Shown in pieces: positions 12,539-19,941 of a stretch of DNA of 21,343 nucleotides (position 1 is its first letter; each line of letters begins with the position of its first letter). A program made the translations under genes and the position numbers. This stretch comes from a virus, in the IMG/VR virus record IMGVR_UViG_3300025327_000169, positions 1-21,343 of that record, one strand, 5' to 3'. The notes beneath the pieces were generated by a model that was not told where the DNA came from, made no database searches, and was given only the letters and a program-made list of their open reading frames with translations.

Positions 12539-14067
12539 CCAATCCCAGTTATACCCAGGTTGGATTTCGCGGGCGCAACGATAACGGCAGTGAATCCAGC
12601 GCTACCTGGAAAGCCAACGAAAACGTCAACTGGTCGCAGAACGTGGCGGAGAATTTCCGCGTCCGCTTCAGGATCGATGAGACGGTTCCTAGACTCTGGA
12701 CCAATAAGACCTTTAACTTGTACTATTCTGTGGGTGCAGGATATAACCCGGTCAGCGGGACGACCCCGGTACAGTTTGCGCTGTCAAGTAATTTCAACAA
12801 CAACGATGACTGCACCCAGCAGCTAACCGGCGGGACAGGAACATTCCTGGTTAACAACAATGGGATGAAGGAGGCGACCGGCGGATCTGTCAATACCGGC
12901 GCAGGTGGGGAGATTTGGGATACTGAATGGTGTTTAACCATAGACCCCGCACAGGTGGCTGACGGAAATACGATTACCCTGCGCATCTATGACGGCGCCT
13001 CTGCCATTACTACCTATTCTAATACGCCCTCGATCACGGTTGTCGAGCGCAGTTTCAGCGTTTCCGACGCGGTGACGGTAGGGGATAGCGCGACCGTCCA
13101 GGTCGAAGCCCCAGTAATCACAGACCGGGAAATAAATACATCTGATGCCGTGGCATTAGCGGAAAGCTCGAAGGTGGAGCTGGAGAGCCTTGTCAGCGCC
13201 AGCGAAGCCGTAGCCGTTACGGATACGGTACGCTATTACCAGGAACACATCAACGTCTCTGAATTTGTCTTAGTAGAGGTCGAGGCGCTGATAGGAGATC
13301 TGGATATCAGCGTATCCGATTCCGTCGCCGTTGCGGATAGTGCGCAGATCGAGCCATTGACTCTGGATATATCGGCGTTAGAAGCGGTTGCTCTTGCCGA
13401 AGCGCAGCAGCTCGATATCTCCATCGAAATCAGCCGGAGCGAAGCGGTTGCAGTTGCAGAAGCGGTCACGACCGTTGTTTCTGGGCCAGAGATACTGATC
13501 AGTGACGCCGTTTCAATCACGGACACGGCCTCTGTCACTATCCCAGTCGCCGGGCAAATAGAGATCAACATCTCGGATAACGTGACGATATCCGACGCCA
13601 CAACTATTGCCCCGTTGGAGATCAACGCAAGCGCCTCCGAAGCCGTCTCAGTCGGTGAAGCACAGACATTAGACATCCCCATTAATATATTCGCCTCAGA
13701 TGCGGTTTCGGTTACGGATACTGCAAGCATTGCGCTCCCCGACGCCCTGGCAATCAGCCAGACCGAGAGCATTGCCGTTGCCGAGGCGGTAACAATAAGC
13801 TCCGCCCTGGAAACGCCGTCCATTTTTGTTACCGATAACGTCTCAGTCACTGATAACGCCATAATGGCATTTGCCGGTACGCTGGTGATCGAGGCGTCAG
13901 AGGCCATTTCAGTTACCGATGTGCTCCAGGCGTTTGTCCCGGCAGGCGTGGGGCATAGGGTATTTGTACGTTTCGAGGACAGGCGCGCATACGTGGATTT
14001 TGAAAATCGGCGCCATTACGTGCGCTTCGAAGACCGGCGAGTTTATCAGGAGAAACATGATGAGTAA
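12535..14067 (+). CDS. Repeat-containing tail/fibre protein 2
   Basis: The first 171 residues are a beta-rich head domain (FRVRFRIDETVPRLW, FNLYYSVGAGYNP, EWCLTIDPAQVADGNTITLR). Residues 172 to about 470 hold about 14 degenerate repeats of the same family as the gene at 10374 (SVSDAVTVGDSATV, ILISDAVSITDTASVTIPV and others). The C-terminus (476-504) is a different tandem repeat, three copies of a 9-residue [YF]VRFEDRRx unit. The gene is followed in overlap by the fibre-tail adaptor. The layout suggests a long fibre with a globular tip at one end and an attachment repeat at the other. Which end contacts the tail is inferred only from gene order. Confidence 0.72.
   Translation: MTNPSYTQVGFRGRNDNGSESSATWKANENVNWSQNVAENFRVRFRIDETVPRLWTNKTFNLYYSVGAGYNPVSGTTPVQFALSSNFNNNDDCTQQLTGGTGTFLVNNNGMKEATGGSVNTGAGGEIWDTEWCLTIDPAQVADGNTITLRIYDGASAITTYSNTPSITVVERSFSVSDAVTVGDSATVQVEAPVITDREINTSDAVALAESSKVELESLVSASEAVAVTDTVRYYQEHINVSEFVLVEVEALIGDLDISVSDSVAVADSAQIEPLTLDISALEAVALAEAQQLDISIEISRSEAVAVAEAVTTVVSGPEILISDAVSITDTASVTIPVAGQIEINISDNVTISDATTIAPLEINASASEAVSVGEAQTLDIPINIFASDAVSVTDTASIALPDALAISQTESIAVAEAVTISSALETPSIFVTDNVSVTDNAIMAFAGTLVIEASEAISVTDVLQAFVPAGVGHRVFVRFEDRRAYVDFENRRHYVRFEDRRVYQEKHDE
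13045..13945 (+). repeat. About fourteen SDAVSV-type protein repeats
   Basis: This is the same repeat family as at 11535-12160. Shared linkers such as AQIEPL and TASVTIPV show the two arrays have common ancestry. Spacing between cores varies from about 17 to 25 residues, and several units have S-E-A-V instead of S-D-A-V. Confidence 0.8.
13960..14043 (+). repeat. Three 27-base units encoding VRFEDRR motifs
   Basis: Residues 476-503 of fibre protein 2 read as three near-identical nonapeptide units, VFVRFEDRRA, YVDFENRRH and YVRFEDRRV. Codons differ between copies, indicating selection on the protein. Similar short beta repeats occur next to fibre-tail adaptor genes in other phages, from memory. 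Confidence 0.75.
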
Positions 14068-14407
14068 TGTTATTGTCCCCCCAAAAGACCCAAACGAGAT
14101 CAAGCCCTATCACGTTGTATGGTGCGATAAGGACGGCACCAACGATGGCAGCGCGAACGATGACGGCGAGCTGCAAAGTGCGACGATCAGCACCTCGACC
14201 TGGACGGTTCCCACCGGTCTTACCGAGCAAAGCAGCAATAAAAACGCGGTGACCATCAAGGGCGTGAGCTATCTGATTAATACCGTAGCGACAATCTGGG
14301 TATCCGGCGGCACGGCAGGGAATGATTACGACGTGCTCAACCGGGTGGTGCTCAGCGATGGGCGTACACTGGATAAGACCATTACTATCCCAGTTCGGGA
14401 TAAGTAA
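14057..14407 (+). CDS. Phage fibre-tail adaptor-like protein (Ig-like)
   Basis: The 116-residue product contains DPNEIKPYHVVWCDKDG, then TISTSTWTVPTGLTEQS, then IWVSGGTAGNDYDVLNRV and RTLDKTITIPVR. This order matches the small Ig-like proteins annotated as phage fibre-tail adaptors, which link tail fibres to the tail. The ATG at 14057 has an AGGAG site 3-8 bases upstream and overlaps the preceding fibre gene by 11 bases. The immediate fibre-gene neighbour fits the function. Confidence 0.75.
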   Translation: MMSNVIVPPKDPNEIKPYHVVWCDKDGTNDGSANDDGELQSATISTSTWTVPTGLTEQSSNKNAVTIKGVSYLINTVATIWVSGGTAGNDYDVLNRVVLSDGRTLDKTITIPVRDK

Positions 14408-14426
14408 TATTCAACGGCTGAATTAT
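14406..14426. promoter_or_regulatory. Palindromic motif, copy 1
   Basis: AATATTCA-ACGGC-TGAATTAT is an imperfect palindrome (perfect core ATTCA/TGAAT) between the adaptor gene and the gp7-like gene; its last bases overlap the ATG at 14425. It matches the motif at 15605-15625 at 17 of 21 positions. It may be an operator or a processing hairpin. Confidence 0.5.
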
Positions 14427-15108
14427 GGCAGACATACCGAATCGAGGCGAATTAGAACGCAGGATGGCGAGGCTGCTGGCCCGTTTCCTGTCCGCGCACG
14501 GGGGGCACTTGTTGGAGAAAATGGGCGACCCACCGCGCCTGGAAAACCTGCCGCTGGACTTCTGGTCCAGAGAGGGGAGGGCGCTGGCTAAAATCCTGTC
14601 CCCTTTCTTAGAGGACATATTCTTGGAGCAGGCCAGGCGATTGATGATGAGCCAGCCGGTCGGGGCGGATTGGGCGCTGGTGAATGAGGGCGCAATCAGA
14701 TGGTCGTCGACCTATACGTTCGAGCTGATAAAGGGGATGAATGAGACCACGCAGAGGGTAGTCAGCCGCGCCCTGAGCAACTATTACCAGCAGGGACAGA
14801 CCATCGGAGAGCTTCAACGGGCGCTGGCTGGCACATTCGGACCGGTGCGCGCCGAGATGATTGCAGTAACCGAGGTCACCCGCGCCAGCGTCCAGGGAGA
14901 GATGGCAATAGCGGGTGAGCTAAGAAAGCAAGGCATTGAAATGACACCGTTTTGGCAGACCAACGCCGACGAGCTTGTTTGCCCGATATGCCAGCCCAGG
15001 AATGAAAAACGCCAGGGGGATGGCTGGATTGATCCGCCGCCCGCGCACCCACGCTGCCGGTGTTGGATCAATCACGAACTGCCGAAATTAATCGCAGTGA
15101 GGGCATGA
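14425..15108 (+). CDS. SPP1 gp7 / Mu gpF-like head morphogenesis protein
   Basis: The C-terminal third has the family's hallmark: IAVTEVTRASVQGEM, then WQTNADELVCPICQPRN and DPPPAHPRCRCWINHE, i.e. a C-x2-C followed by H-P-x-C-x-C. This is the Phage_Mu_F / SPP1 gp7 pattern. The 227-residue length fits the shorter members. These minor head proteins associate with the portal and are carried in small numbers. Normally the gene follows the portal; here it lies about 7.6 kb downstream, after the fibre genes. The start codon lacks a clear Shine-Dalgarno and overlaps the palindrome at 14406. Confidence 0.85.
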   Translation: MADIPNRGELERRMARLLARFLSAHGGHLLEKMGDPPRLENLPLDFWSREGRALAKILSPFLEDIFLEQARRLMMSQPVGADWALVNEGAIRWSSTYTFELIKGMNETTQRVVSRALSNYYQQGQTIGELQRALAGTFGPVRAEMIAVTEVTRASVQGEMAIAGELRKQGIEMTPFWQTNADELVCPICQPRNEKRQGDGWIDPPPAHPRCRCWINHELPKLIAVRA

Positions 15109-15563
15109 TGGCCGAGAATCCCCGCGGAATAGGCAAATTGCTGAGAAAACTGGATAGCCTGGAGGGCATGGCTATTGCCGTCCGTGCCCTACGCGCTGGC
15201 GCGTTGCACGTCAAAGGCAAAATTGCCAGATACCCGCCATCGAGCATTGCTAATAGCCCAGGGCAGCGCAGGTGGTACGAGCGTGGCTACGGCCCGCGCT
15301 GGCGGCGCAGAGATAACAGCATCGGAGGGAGTAAGACATCTGAGACGCTGGGGCGCAGATGGACAATAGGCGAGCGGTCAAGCGGCTTTCAGCAGGTGAT
15401 CGGGAATAATGTCAGCTATGGGCCGTATGTGCAGTCAGAGGAGAAGCAGGCCAGGTTTCACAGGGCGCGCGGCTGGCTGACGGATGAGAAGGTTATCGAC
15501 CAGGAGGAAAAAACAATCCTGAAATTTATCAAGGACGAGATCGATAAGGCACTAGCACAGTAA
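15105..15563 (+). CDS. HK97 gp10-like head-tail/minor structural protein
   Basis: Starting at the ATGATG at 15105 (4-base overlap, GTGAGG upstream), the product is 152 residues. It is basic, with an N-terminal helix (IGKLLRKLDSLEGMAIAVRALRAGA) and KIARYPPSS. A segment V-SYGPYVQSEEKQARFHRARGW and a C-terminal helix (KFIKDEIDKALAQ) follow. The V-x-YAxYVE-like segment and the terminal helix are typical of HK97 gp10 tail-completion proteins. These proteins sit at the head-tail joint. The assignment is moderate; the position after the gp7-like gene supports it. Confidence 0.6.
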   Translation: MMAENPRGIGKLLRKLDSLEGMAIAVRALRAGALHVKGKIARYPPSSIANSPGQRRWYERGYGPRWRRRDNSIGGSKTSETLGRRWTIGERSSGFQQVIGNNVSYGPYVQSEEKQARFHRARGWLTDEKVIDQEEKTILKFIKDEIDKALAQ

Positions 15564-15580
15564 AAGGAAATGCAGTAATA

Positions 15581-15607
15581 TTGGCTCCTTAGATTTTGTG
15601 ATATAAT
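15581..15607 (+). promoter_or_regulatory. Extended -10 promoter for the GT4-protease-capsid operon
   Basis: TGA-TATAAT (15599-15607) is a perfect extended -10. TTGGCT (15581-15586) is a 4/6 match to -35 with a short 15-base spacing. It lies in the only long gap of the right half, directly before the capsid operon, and its -10 overlaps a palindromic operator candidate. Confidence 0.6.
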
Positions 15608-15625
15608 ATTCATCGACTGAATATT
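15605..15625. promoter_or_regulatory. Palindromic operator candidate, copy 2
   Basis: AATATTCA-TCGAC-TGAATATT has a perfect 8-base inverted repeat with a 5-base spacer. It overlaps the last bases of the -10 and the predicted transcription start, the usual place for a repressor site. It is nearly the same as the motif at 14406-14426. Confidence 0.6.
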
Positions 15626-15755
15626 ACACCTGGTTGCAAGATGACTCCAGAGGCCTCGAAGGGGCGGTAACAGAGGCAATCGGGTAAGGCGTATAGAGGC
15701 TAGACTAATAGCAGCGCATCGGCGGGAGCGATCCCGCGATGGGGGGTTATTGTTT
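15626..15755 (+). other. Structured 5' leader before the glycosyltransferase gene
   Basis: No ORF of note occurs in this 130-base stretch. It contains a hairpin GCCTC-GAA-GGGGC (15653-15665), three AGAGGC copies about 22-23 bases apart (15650, 15672, 15695), and a strong hairpin at 15717-15741. That last hairpin has 10 pairs, one bulged G and a GCGA (GNRA) tetraloop. It ends at the G-run that would serve as ribosome site for the ATG at 15756, so it may control translation. GGTTATTGTTT after it is too weak for a convincing terminator. Confidence 0.5.
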
Positions 15756-16871
15756 ATGGGTCATGCGAGGGTGCTGGCATTAGTGGGGGACATGGACGGA
15801 TGTGCACTATGGCGCATCCTATTACCGTTCTCCGAATTGCTACGGCAGGGATACCAGGGGATCGAATGGGATCTCAAGGACAACGATTTCCTGGCTAATA
15901 TCGTCCATAAGTTTGATGCGGTTGTCCTGCCGCGAATGCACTGGGAGCGCAAGGAACAGCGCAAGGCTGATAAATGGTTCGAGGCGCTACACAAAGCCGG
16001 CATTTGTGTGATTTATGAGATCGACGACGACCTGTTCTCGGAGGATTTCGAGCGGCGCCTGATTGCAGACAAGGGCTATACGGCAGAGAGGGCGCGCTTC
16101 AAGCGGGGGAGCATATTGCATACCATCCAGAAATGCGACGGGATTACCGTATCCAGCCAGAGGCTCGCAACGATGACCCGCCGCTATGTGGACAAGCCGA
16201 CTTATGTAGTGCCTAATTACATTGACCTGCGCTGGTTCAAGGAAATCCAGGACATGAACGAACGCAAGGTCGAGGGGCTGACCGTCGGCTGGGCTGGGGG
16301 ATTGCGACCGGATAAAGATATCGAGACAATGGCTCGTGCATGGGGGAGACTGGCCGAAAAGTATCCCGATGTGACCTTCGTCATCCAGGGACATCACACA
16401 AAGCTGTTTTACGAGCTGGTCCCCGAAGAGCGGATCGCCATGATCGACTGGATGCCGATTGACGCATATCCGGCAGGGATGGTGAACATTGATATTGGCT
16501 GCTGCCCATTGACAGATACTACGTTCAATAGGGCAAAGACCTACATTAAGGCGATGGAGTATGCCGCCTCAGGCGCGCCGGTAGTTGCTAGCCCAACGGT
16601 ATATAACCTGCTGATCGAGCACGGGGTAGATGGCTATATTGCAGAGACGGAAGATGATTGGTTCGATTATCTGTCCAGGCTGATCGAGGATGAGCAGCAA
16701 CGCAGTGAGATGGCAGATAGATTACTGGCAAAGGTGCGCGAGTTCCACAGCCTGGAAGCCAATGCCTGGCGCTGGGTATATGCCTGGACGGAGATCGTCA
16801 GCCAATATCGAGCTAAAAAGCGTAAACGGATATATCTGCCTAAAGGGGTAGAAGTCCATGCCAACGCCTAA
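15756..16871 (+). CDS. GT4-family glycosyltransferase (GT-B fold)
   Basis: The 371-residue product has an N-terminal Rossmann-like half (MGHARVLALVGDMDG, with DAVVLPRMHW and YEIDDDLF) and a C-terminal donor-binding half. The latter begins LTVGWAGGLRPDKD and contains FVIQGHH, IDWMP and KTYIKAMEYAASGAPVVASPTV, the E-x7-E-like signature of GT4 enzymes. They transfer sugars from nucleotide donors with retention. The ATG at 15756 is chosen over a TTG two codons earlier; a G-run lies 9 bases upstream. It is the first gene of the capsid operon and overlaps the protease by 14 bases, so it is expressed with the head proteins. Modification of capsid or host surface is inferred. Confidence 0.85.
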   Translation: MGHARVLALVGDMDGCALWRILLPFSELLRQGYQGIEWDLKDNDFLANIVHKFDAVVLPRMHWERKEQRKADKWFEALHKAGICVIYEIDDDLFSEDFERRLIADKGYTAERARFKRGSILHTIQKCDGITVSSQRLATMTRRYVDKPTYVVPNYIDLRWFKEIQDMNERKVEGLTVGWAGGLRPDKDIETMARAWGRLAEKYPDVTFVIQGHHTKLFYELVPEERIAMIDWMPIDAYPAGMVNIDIGCCPLTDTTFNRAKTYIKAMEYAASGAPVVASPTVYNLLIEHGVDGYIAETEDDWFDYLSRLIEDEQQRSEMADRLLAKVREFHSLEANAWRWVYAWTEIVSQYRAKKRKRIYLPKGVEVHANA

Positions 16872-17796
16872 CGAGGGGGAGAGTAAGGGGGAATTTATAC
16901 AGCGTTGCATACCGATTGTTATCGAGGATAAGACCGCAGATGACCCCGACCAGGCGGTCGCGGTGTGCAGCAGTATATGGGAGCGTGCTATGGCTAAGAA
17001 AAATGACATTATCGAGGATGAAACCCTGGTCGCCTACGGCGGAGCCGTAAAAGCATTGGGGGGTGGCAGGGTGGGGGGCTATCTGGTGATATTCACCACG
17101 GACGAAGACCCGGACCTGGAGGGCGAATTTTTCACCAAAGATACCTATTTTGGCGATCCGGATCCCGTACCGTTGTATGGAACTGTTTACTATAACCACG
17201 GGCTTGATAAAAAAATTGGTAAACGTAGATTGGGGGTAGCAGAACATCGTGTTGATGATTTTGGCGTTTGGGCGGAGGCGCAGCTTAACCAGAGGGATAA
17301 ATATGAGAAATTTATTTATCAACTCGCAGAACAGGGAAAGCTGGGCTGGTCGTCTGGTACCGCCAGTCATCTGATGGAGCGCGAAATGACGGGCAAGGCG
17401 GTATGGATTAAGTCCTGGCCGCTGGGCCTGGATGATACCCTGACGCCTGTACCGGCAGAGCCGCGCAATTCCGTGATGCCTCTCAAATCATGGGCGCCTA
17501 TCATGCCCGCGCCCTCGCTGGCAGACCGGATGAAATGGCTTAATGTTGAGATAAAGGGTTTATACGATGATTTACGCGGCCTGGTTGGCAATATCGACCG
17601 ACCGCTGTCAGAAATCAAGCGGGGGGAATTGACGGAGCTCCTTGAGTCGTGCTCGGAGCTGGACGCAGTGCGTACCGACCTCCAGAAAGTTCTCGATACC
17701 GCGCCGATCCCGATCACGCTGGTTGAGATAAAAAAGACCAGCTACCAGTTGGCAGAGCTGCGTAAGCGGTTCGCCGACATACTCAAGGAGAATTGA
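16858..17796 (+). CDS. HK97-type prohead protease with extra N-terminal motif
   Basis: The protease core (about 57-200) has GGYLVIFTTDEDPDLEGEFF, YNHGLD (His114) and LGWSSGTASH (Ser165/166 and His171), then LDDTLTPVPAEPRN. This is the U35 / HK97 prohead protease pattern, which removes the capsid delta domain and then itself. Residues 1-45 (GEFIQRCIPIV, then DQAVAVCSSIWERA, with C17 and C37) form a small separate motif that I have seen at the start of other phage head proteins. The C-terminal 90 residues are coiled-coil-like and may act as scaffold. The capsid gene follows 1 base after the stop. Confidence 0.85.
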   Translation: MPTPNEGESKGEFIQRCIPIVIEDKTADDPDQAVAVCSSIWERAMAKKNDIIEDETLVAYGGAVKALGGGRVGGYLVIFTTDEDPDLEGEFFTKDTYFGDPDPVPLYGTVYYNHGLDKKIGKRRLGVAEHRVDDFGVWAEAQLNQRDKYEKFIYQLAEQGKLGWSSGTASHLMEREMTGKAVWIKSWPLGLDDTLTPVPAEPRNSVMPLKSWAPIMPAPSLADRMKWLNVEIKGLYDDLRGLVGNIDRPLSEIKRGELTELLESCSELDAVRTDLQKVLDTAPIPITLVEIKKTSYQLAELRKRFADILKEN

Positions 17797-17797
17797 A

Positions 17798-19135
17798 ATG
17801 GCTGAGAAAAATTATTCGGACATGGCCGTAAGCGAATTACGGTCGGAGATCAAGGTTGCCTTTGGACAGGCTGACCTGATCGAGAAAAAGTACCCTAAGG
17901 GGGAAATCACCAACCAGGAAGACATGACCCAGGTGAAGAAACTGCTTACCGATATCGACGCGATGGAAAGCCACCTGGCGGTTAAGGAAGATGCGGAATC
18001 CCGCAAAGCGCGTATCCTGCAGGGCATCGAGCGGTACAACAAGCCTGCCGCGGGCGCGCTTCGCCCTGGCGCAACGGCTGAGAATTACGAGAATGCTATG
18101 CGCGTTACTCCAGGCGACCAGTTCATTAAGAGCCGCGAATACATGGAGCTCAAGCAGTCGGGTGTGTTTAACTCTCACCTGGCGCGCGTCCAGTTCGCGG
18201 TGACCCTCATGGAGGGCACATCGCTTATCGAATGGGGGCAGCGGGCGAAATCTCAGAAGACTCTGCTCTATGGCTCCAGTGAGACCTCTGGCGGCGGGTT
18301 CGTGGTTAATGACCGCCTGCCTGGCTACGTGGAAATCCTGCAGCGTGAGATCGTCCTTATGGACCTGGTTCCCCGCATCCCAACCGAGAGCGACACCGTT
18401 GAGTACGTCGTGGAGAGCACCTTCACTAATGCGGCAGCCATGACCGCTGAGGCTTCCGCGACGACCGGTACCTCTGGTACGAAGCCCGAGAGCGCGCTGG
18501 CTTACGCGGTCAGCACCTCTGGCGTCAAGACCCTGGCGCATTGGATCCCGGTTACAAACCGGATGCTCTCCGACGGGCCGGCTATCCGCGGCATCATCAA
18601 TGGGCGCCTGCTTCTGGGCCTTGACCTGGAATTGGAAGACCAGGTTCTGGGCGGCGATGGGACCGGGGCAAACTTTAGCGGTATCCTGAGCACCGCGGGG
18701 ATCAACATCCAGGGGCTGGGCAGTGATAATGTTTTGGATGCTATGTTCAAGGCCCGCACCCTGGTGCGCGTCAATGGCAAGGGACGTCCGCAGGCTTACT
18801 TGCTGCACCCGAATGACTGGCAGGCTGTGCGCCTGGCGCGTGAGAACGCGGCCTCCGCAACGCTTGGCGGCTATCTGATGGGTGCACCATCCGTGGCAGG
18901 CCCGGTCACTGCCTGGGGGATCCCGGTTATCGAATCGGAGGCCATAACTGAGAACACCGGCCTGGTGGGCGACTTCGCTATGGGATGCACGCTGTTCGAC
19001 CGCGAGCAATCCGCAGTGAGGGTTGGCACCATCGATGACCAGTTCGTGCGTAATATGCAAACCATCCTGGCAGAACTGCGGGCTGCGTTTGTCGTGTTCC
19101 GCCCCAACATGTTCACCAAGATCACCGGCATATAG
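17798..19135 (+). CDS. HK97-fold major capsid protein
   Basis: The 445-residue protein starts with a charged helical delta-type region (about 1-100, with MTQVKKLLTDIDAMESHLA). The HK97 core follows: SETSGGGFVVNDRLPGYVE, VPRIPTESDTVEYVVEST, a Thr/Ala-rich region, KTLAHWIPVTNRML, LEDQVLGGDGTG, AYLLHPNDWQAVRLAR, WGIPVIESEAI and FVVFRPNMFTKI. These are typical of the Phage_capsid family. It forms the icosahedral shell after cleavage by the adjacent protease. There is an AAGGAG site before the ATG, and a strong hairpin follows the stop. Confidence 0.95.
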   Translation: MAEKNYSDMAVSELRSEIKVAFGQADLIEKKYPKGEITNQEDMTQVKKLLTDIDAMESHLAVKEDAESRKARILQGIERYNKPAAGALRPGATAENYENAMRVTPGDQFIKSREYMELKQSGVFNSHLARVQFAVTLMEGTSLIEWGQRAKSQKTLLYGSSETSGGGFVVNDRLPGYVEILQREIVLMDLVPRIPTESDTVEYVVESTFTNAAAMTAEASATTGTSGTKPESALAYAVSTSGVKTLAHWIPVTNRMLSDGPAIRGIINGRLLLGLDLELEDQVLGGDGTGANFSGILSTAGINIQGLGSDNVLDAMFKARTLVRVNGKGRPQAYLLHPNDWQAVRLARENAASATLGGYLMGAPSVAGPVTAWGIPVIESEAITENTGLVGDFAMGCTLFDREQSAVRVGTIDDQFVRNMQTILAELRAAFVVFRPNMFTKITGI

Positions 19136-19149
19136 TTCTAACTGCCGAA

Positions 19150-19179
19150 GGGGAGGGGCGGAGGGGATCGCCCCTCCCC
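19150..19179 (+). terminator. GC-rich hairpin after the capsid gene
   Basis: GGGGAGGGGCG (19150-19160) pairs perfectly with CGCCCCTCCCC (19169-19179) over an 8-base loop. No T-tract follows (AGAAAGGG), so it may be a partial or factor-dependent terminator, or a 3' stabiliser of capsid mRNA. It would lower expression of the downstream genes. Confidence 0.55.
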
Positions 19180-19191
19180 AGAAAGGGAGTA

Positions 19192-19941
19192 ATGGAAACG
19201 GTCGCTATCCTTGTCGTGAACTATAACATGCCAGAGAGGACGGACGCACTGGCTGAGCACATTAACAACCGAATAGAATGGCCTCACATGCTTTTCGTGA
19301 TCGACAACGGCAGCGATATCGCCCCACGGTCAAAACATACTAACGTGTTCCTGGAGAAAAACCGGCAGACTACGGGCGGCTGGCTGGCAGGGCTGGAAGC
19401 GGCGGATAGTTACCATGAGGATTGGCTTGCTTACTGGTTTCTCATCACCTCTGCCGAATTCCCCGAATATGTTTTTGGTGACCCGCTTGCGCCGATGGCA
19501 CAATTTCTTCTGGATGCGCCCAACGCGGTCGGCATACATCCCGCGCTTACACCCGACAGTACCACATCCTGGACACACCTGATAGCCCGCGGGGGAGATT
19601 ATCCGCGCAGGACGTGGATGATAGACAATATCGCCAGCCTGTACCGCGCGGACTGGTTTAACAGCATCGGGCGATTCGACCCTGACCTGATTTACGGCTG
19701 GGGGATCGACCTGGAAACATGCTGGAAGGCGCGCCAACAAGGGCGGTCGCTGTGGGTGCATGAGGGTAGCTGGGTCAAGAAGATCACCGATATCGGCTAT
19801 CAAATGGGGCGGATGAACATGAGCGCGGAGACGCGCCGCCAGGTAGCAGGCAATAACATGGCGGAGGTCTTATCCGCTCGTTATGGGCCGGATTGGTGGG
19901 ACAGAATGCTAAATGAAAATGTGGAGGCTGGCTGGAAATGA
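19192..19941 (+). CDS. GT2-family glycosyltransferase
   Basis: The N-terminus VAILVVNYNMPERTDALAEH and FVIDNGSD are the GT2 (GT-A) nucleotide-binding strands, followed by KNRQTTGGWLAGLEAA. The centre holds WMIDNIASLYRADWFNSIGRF and YGWGIDLETCWKARQ, the acceptor/catalytic region. The usual DxD is replaced by something like ITSAE, as in many GT2 members. The protein is 249 residues. It follows the capsid hairpin with a GGGAG site 2-6 bases upstream and overlaps the methyltransferase by 4 bases. Confidence 0.82.
   Translation: METVAILVVNYNMPERTDALAEHINNRIEWPHMLFVIDNGSDIAPRSKHTNVFLEKNRQTTGGWLAGLEAADSYHEDWLAYWFLITSAEFPEYVFGDPLAPMAQFLLDAPNAVGIHPALTPDSTTSWTHLIARGGDYPRRTWMIDNIASLYRADWFNSIGRFDPDLIYGWGIDLETCWKARQQGRSLWVHEGSWVKKITDIGYQMGRMNMSAETRRQVAGNNMAEVLSARYGPDWWDRMLNENVEAGWK

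Noticed and set aside
11535-13945. Repeat region considered as a CRISPR array or DNA satellite
   Set aside because: The periodicity is in codons with free third positions, so these are protein repeats; no CRISPR-type direct repeats or spacers exist in the window.
17837-19060. 407-codon minus-strand ORF opposite the capsid gene
   Set aside because: It is a shadow of the GC-biased capsid coding sequence; no ribosome site, no recognisable domain.
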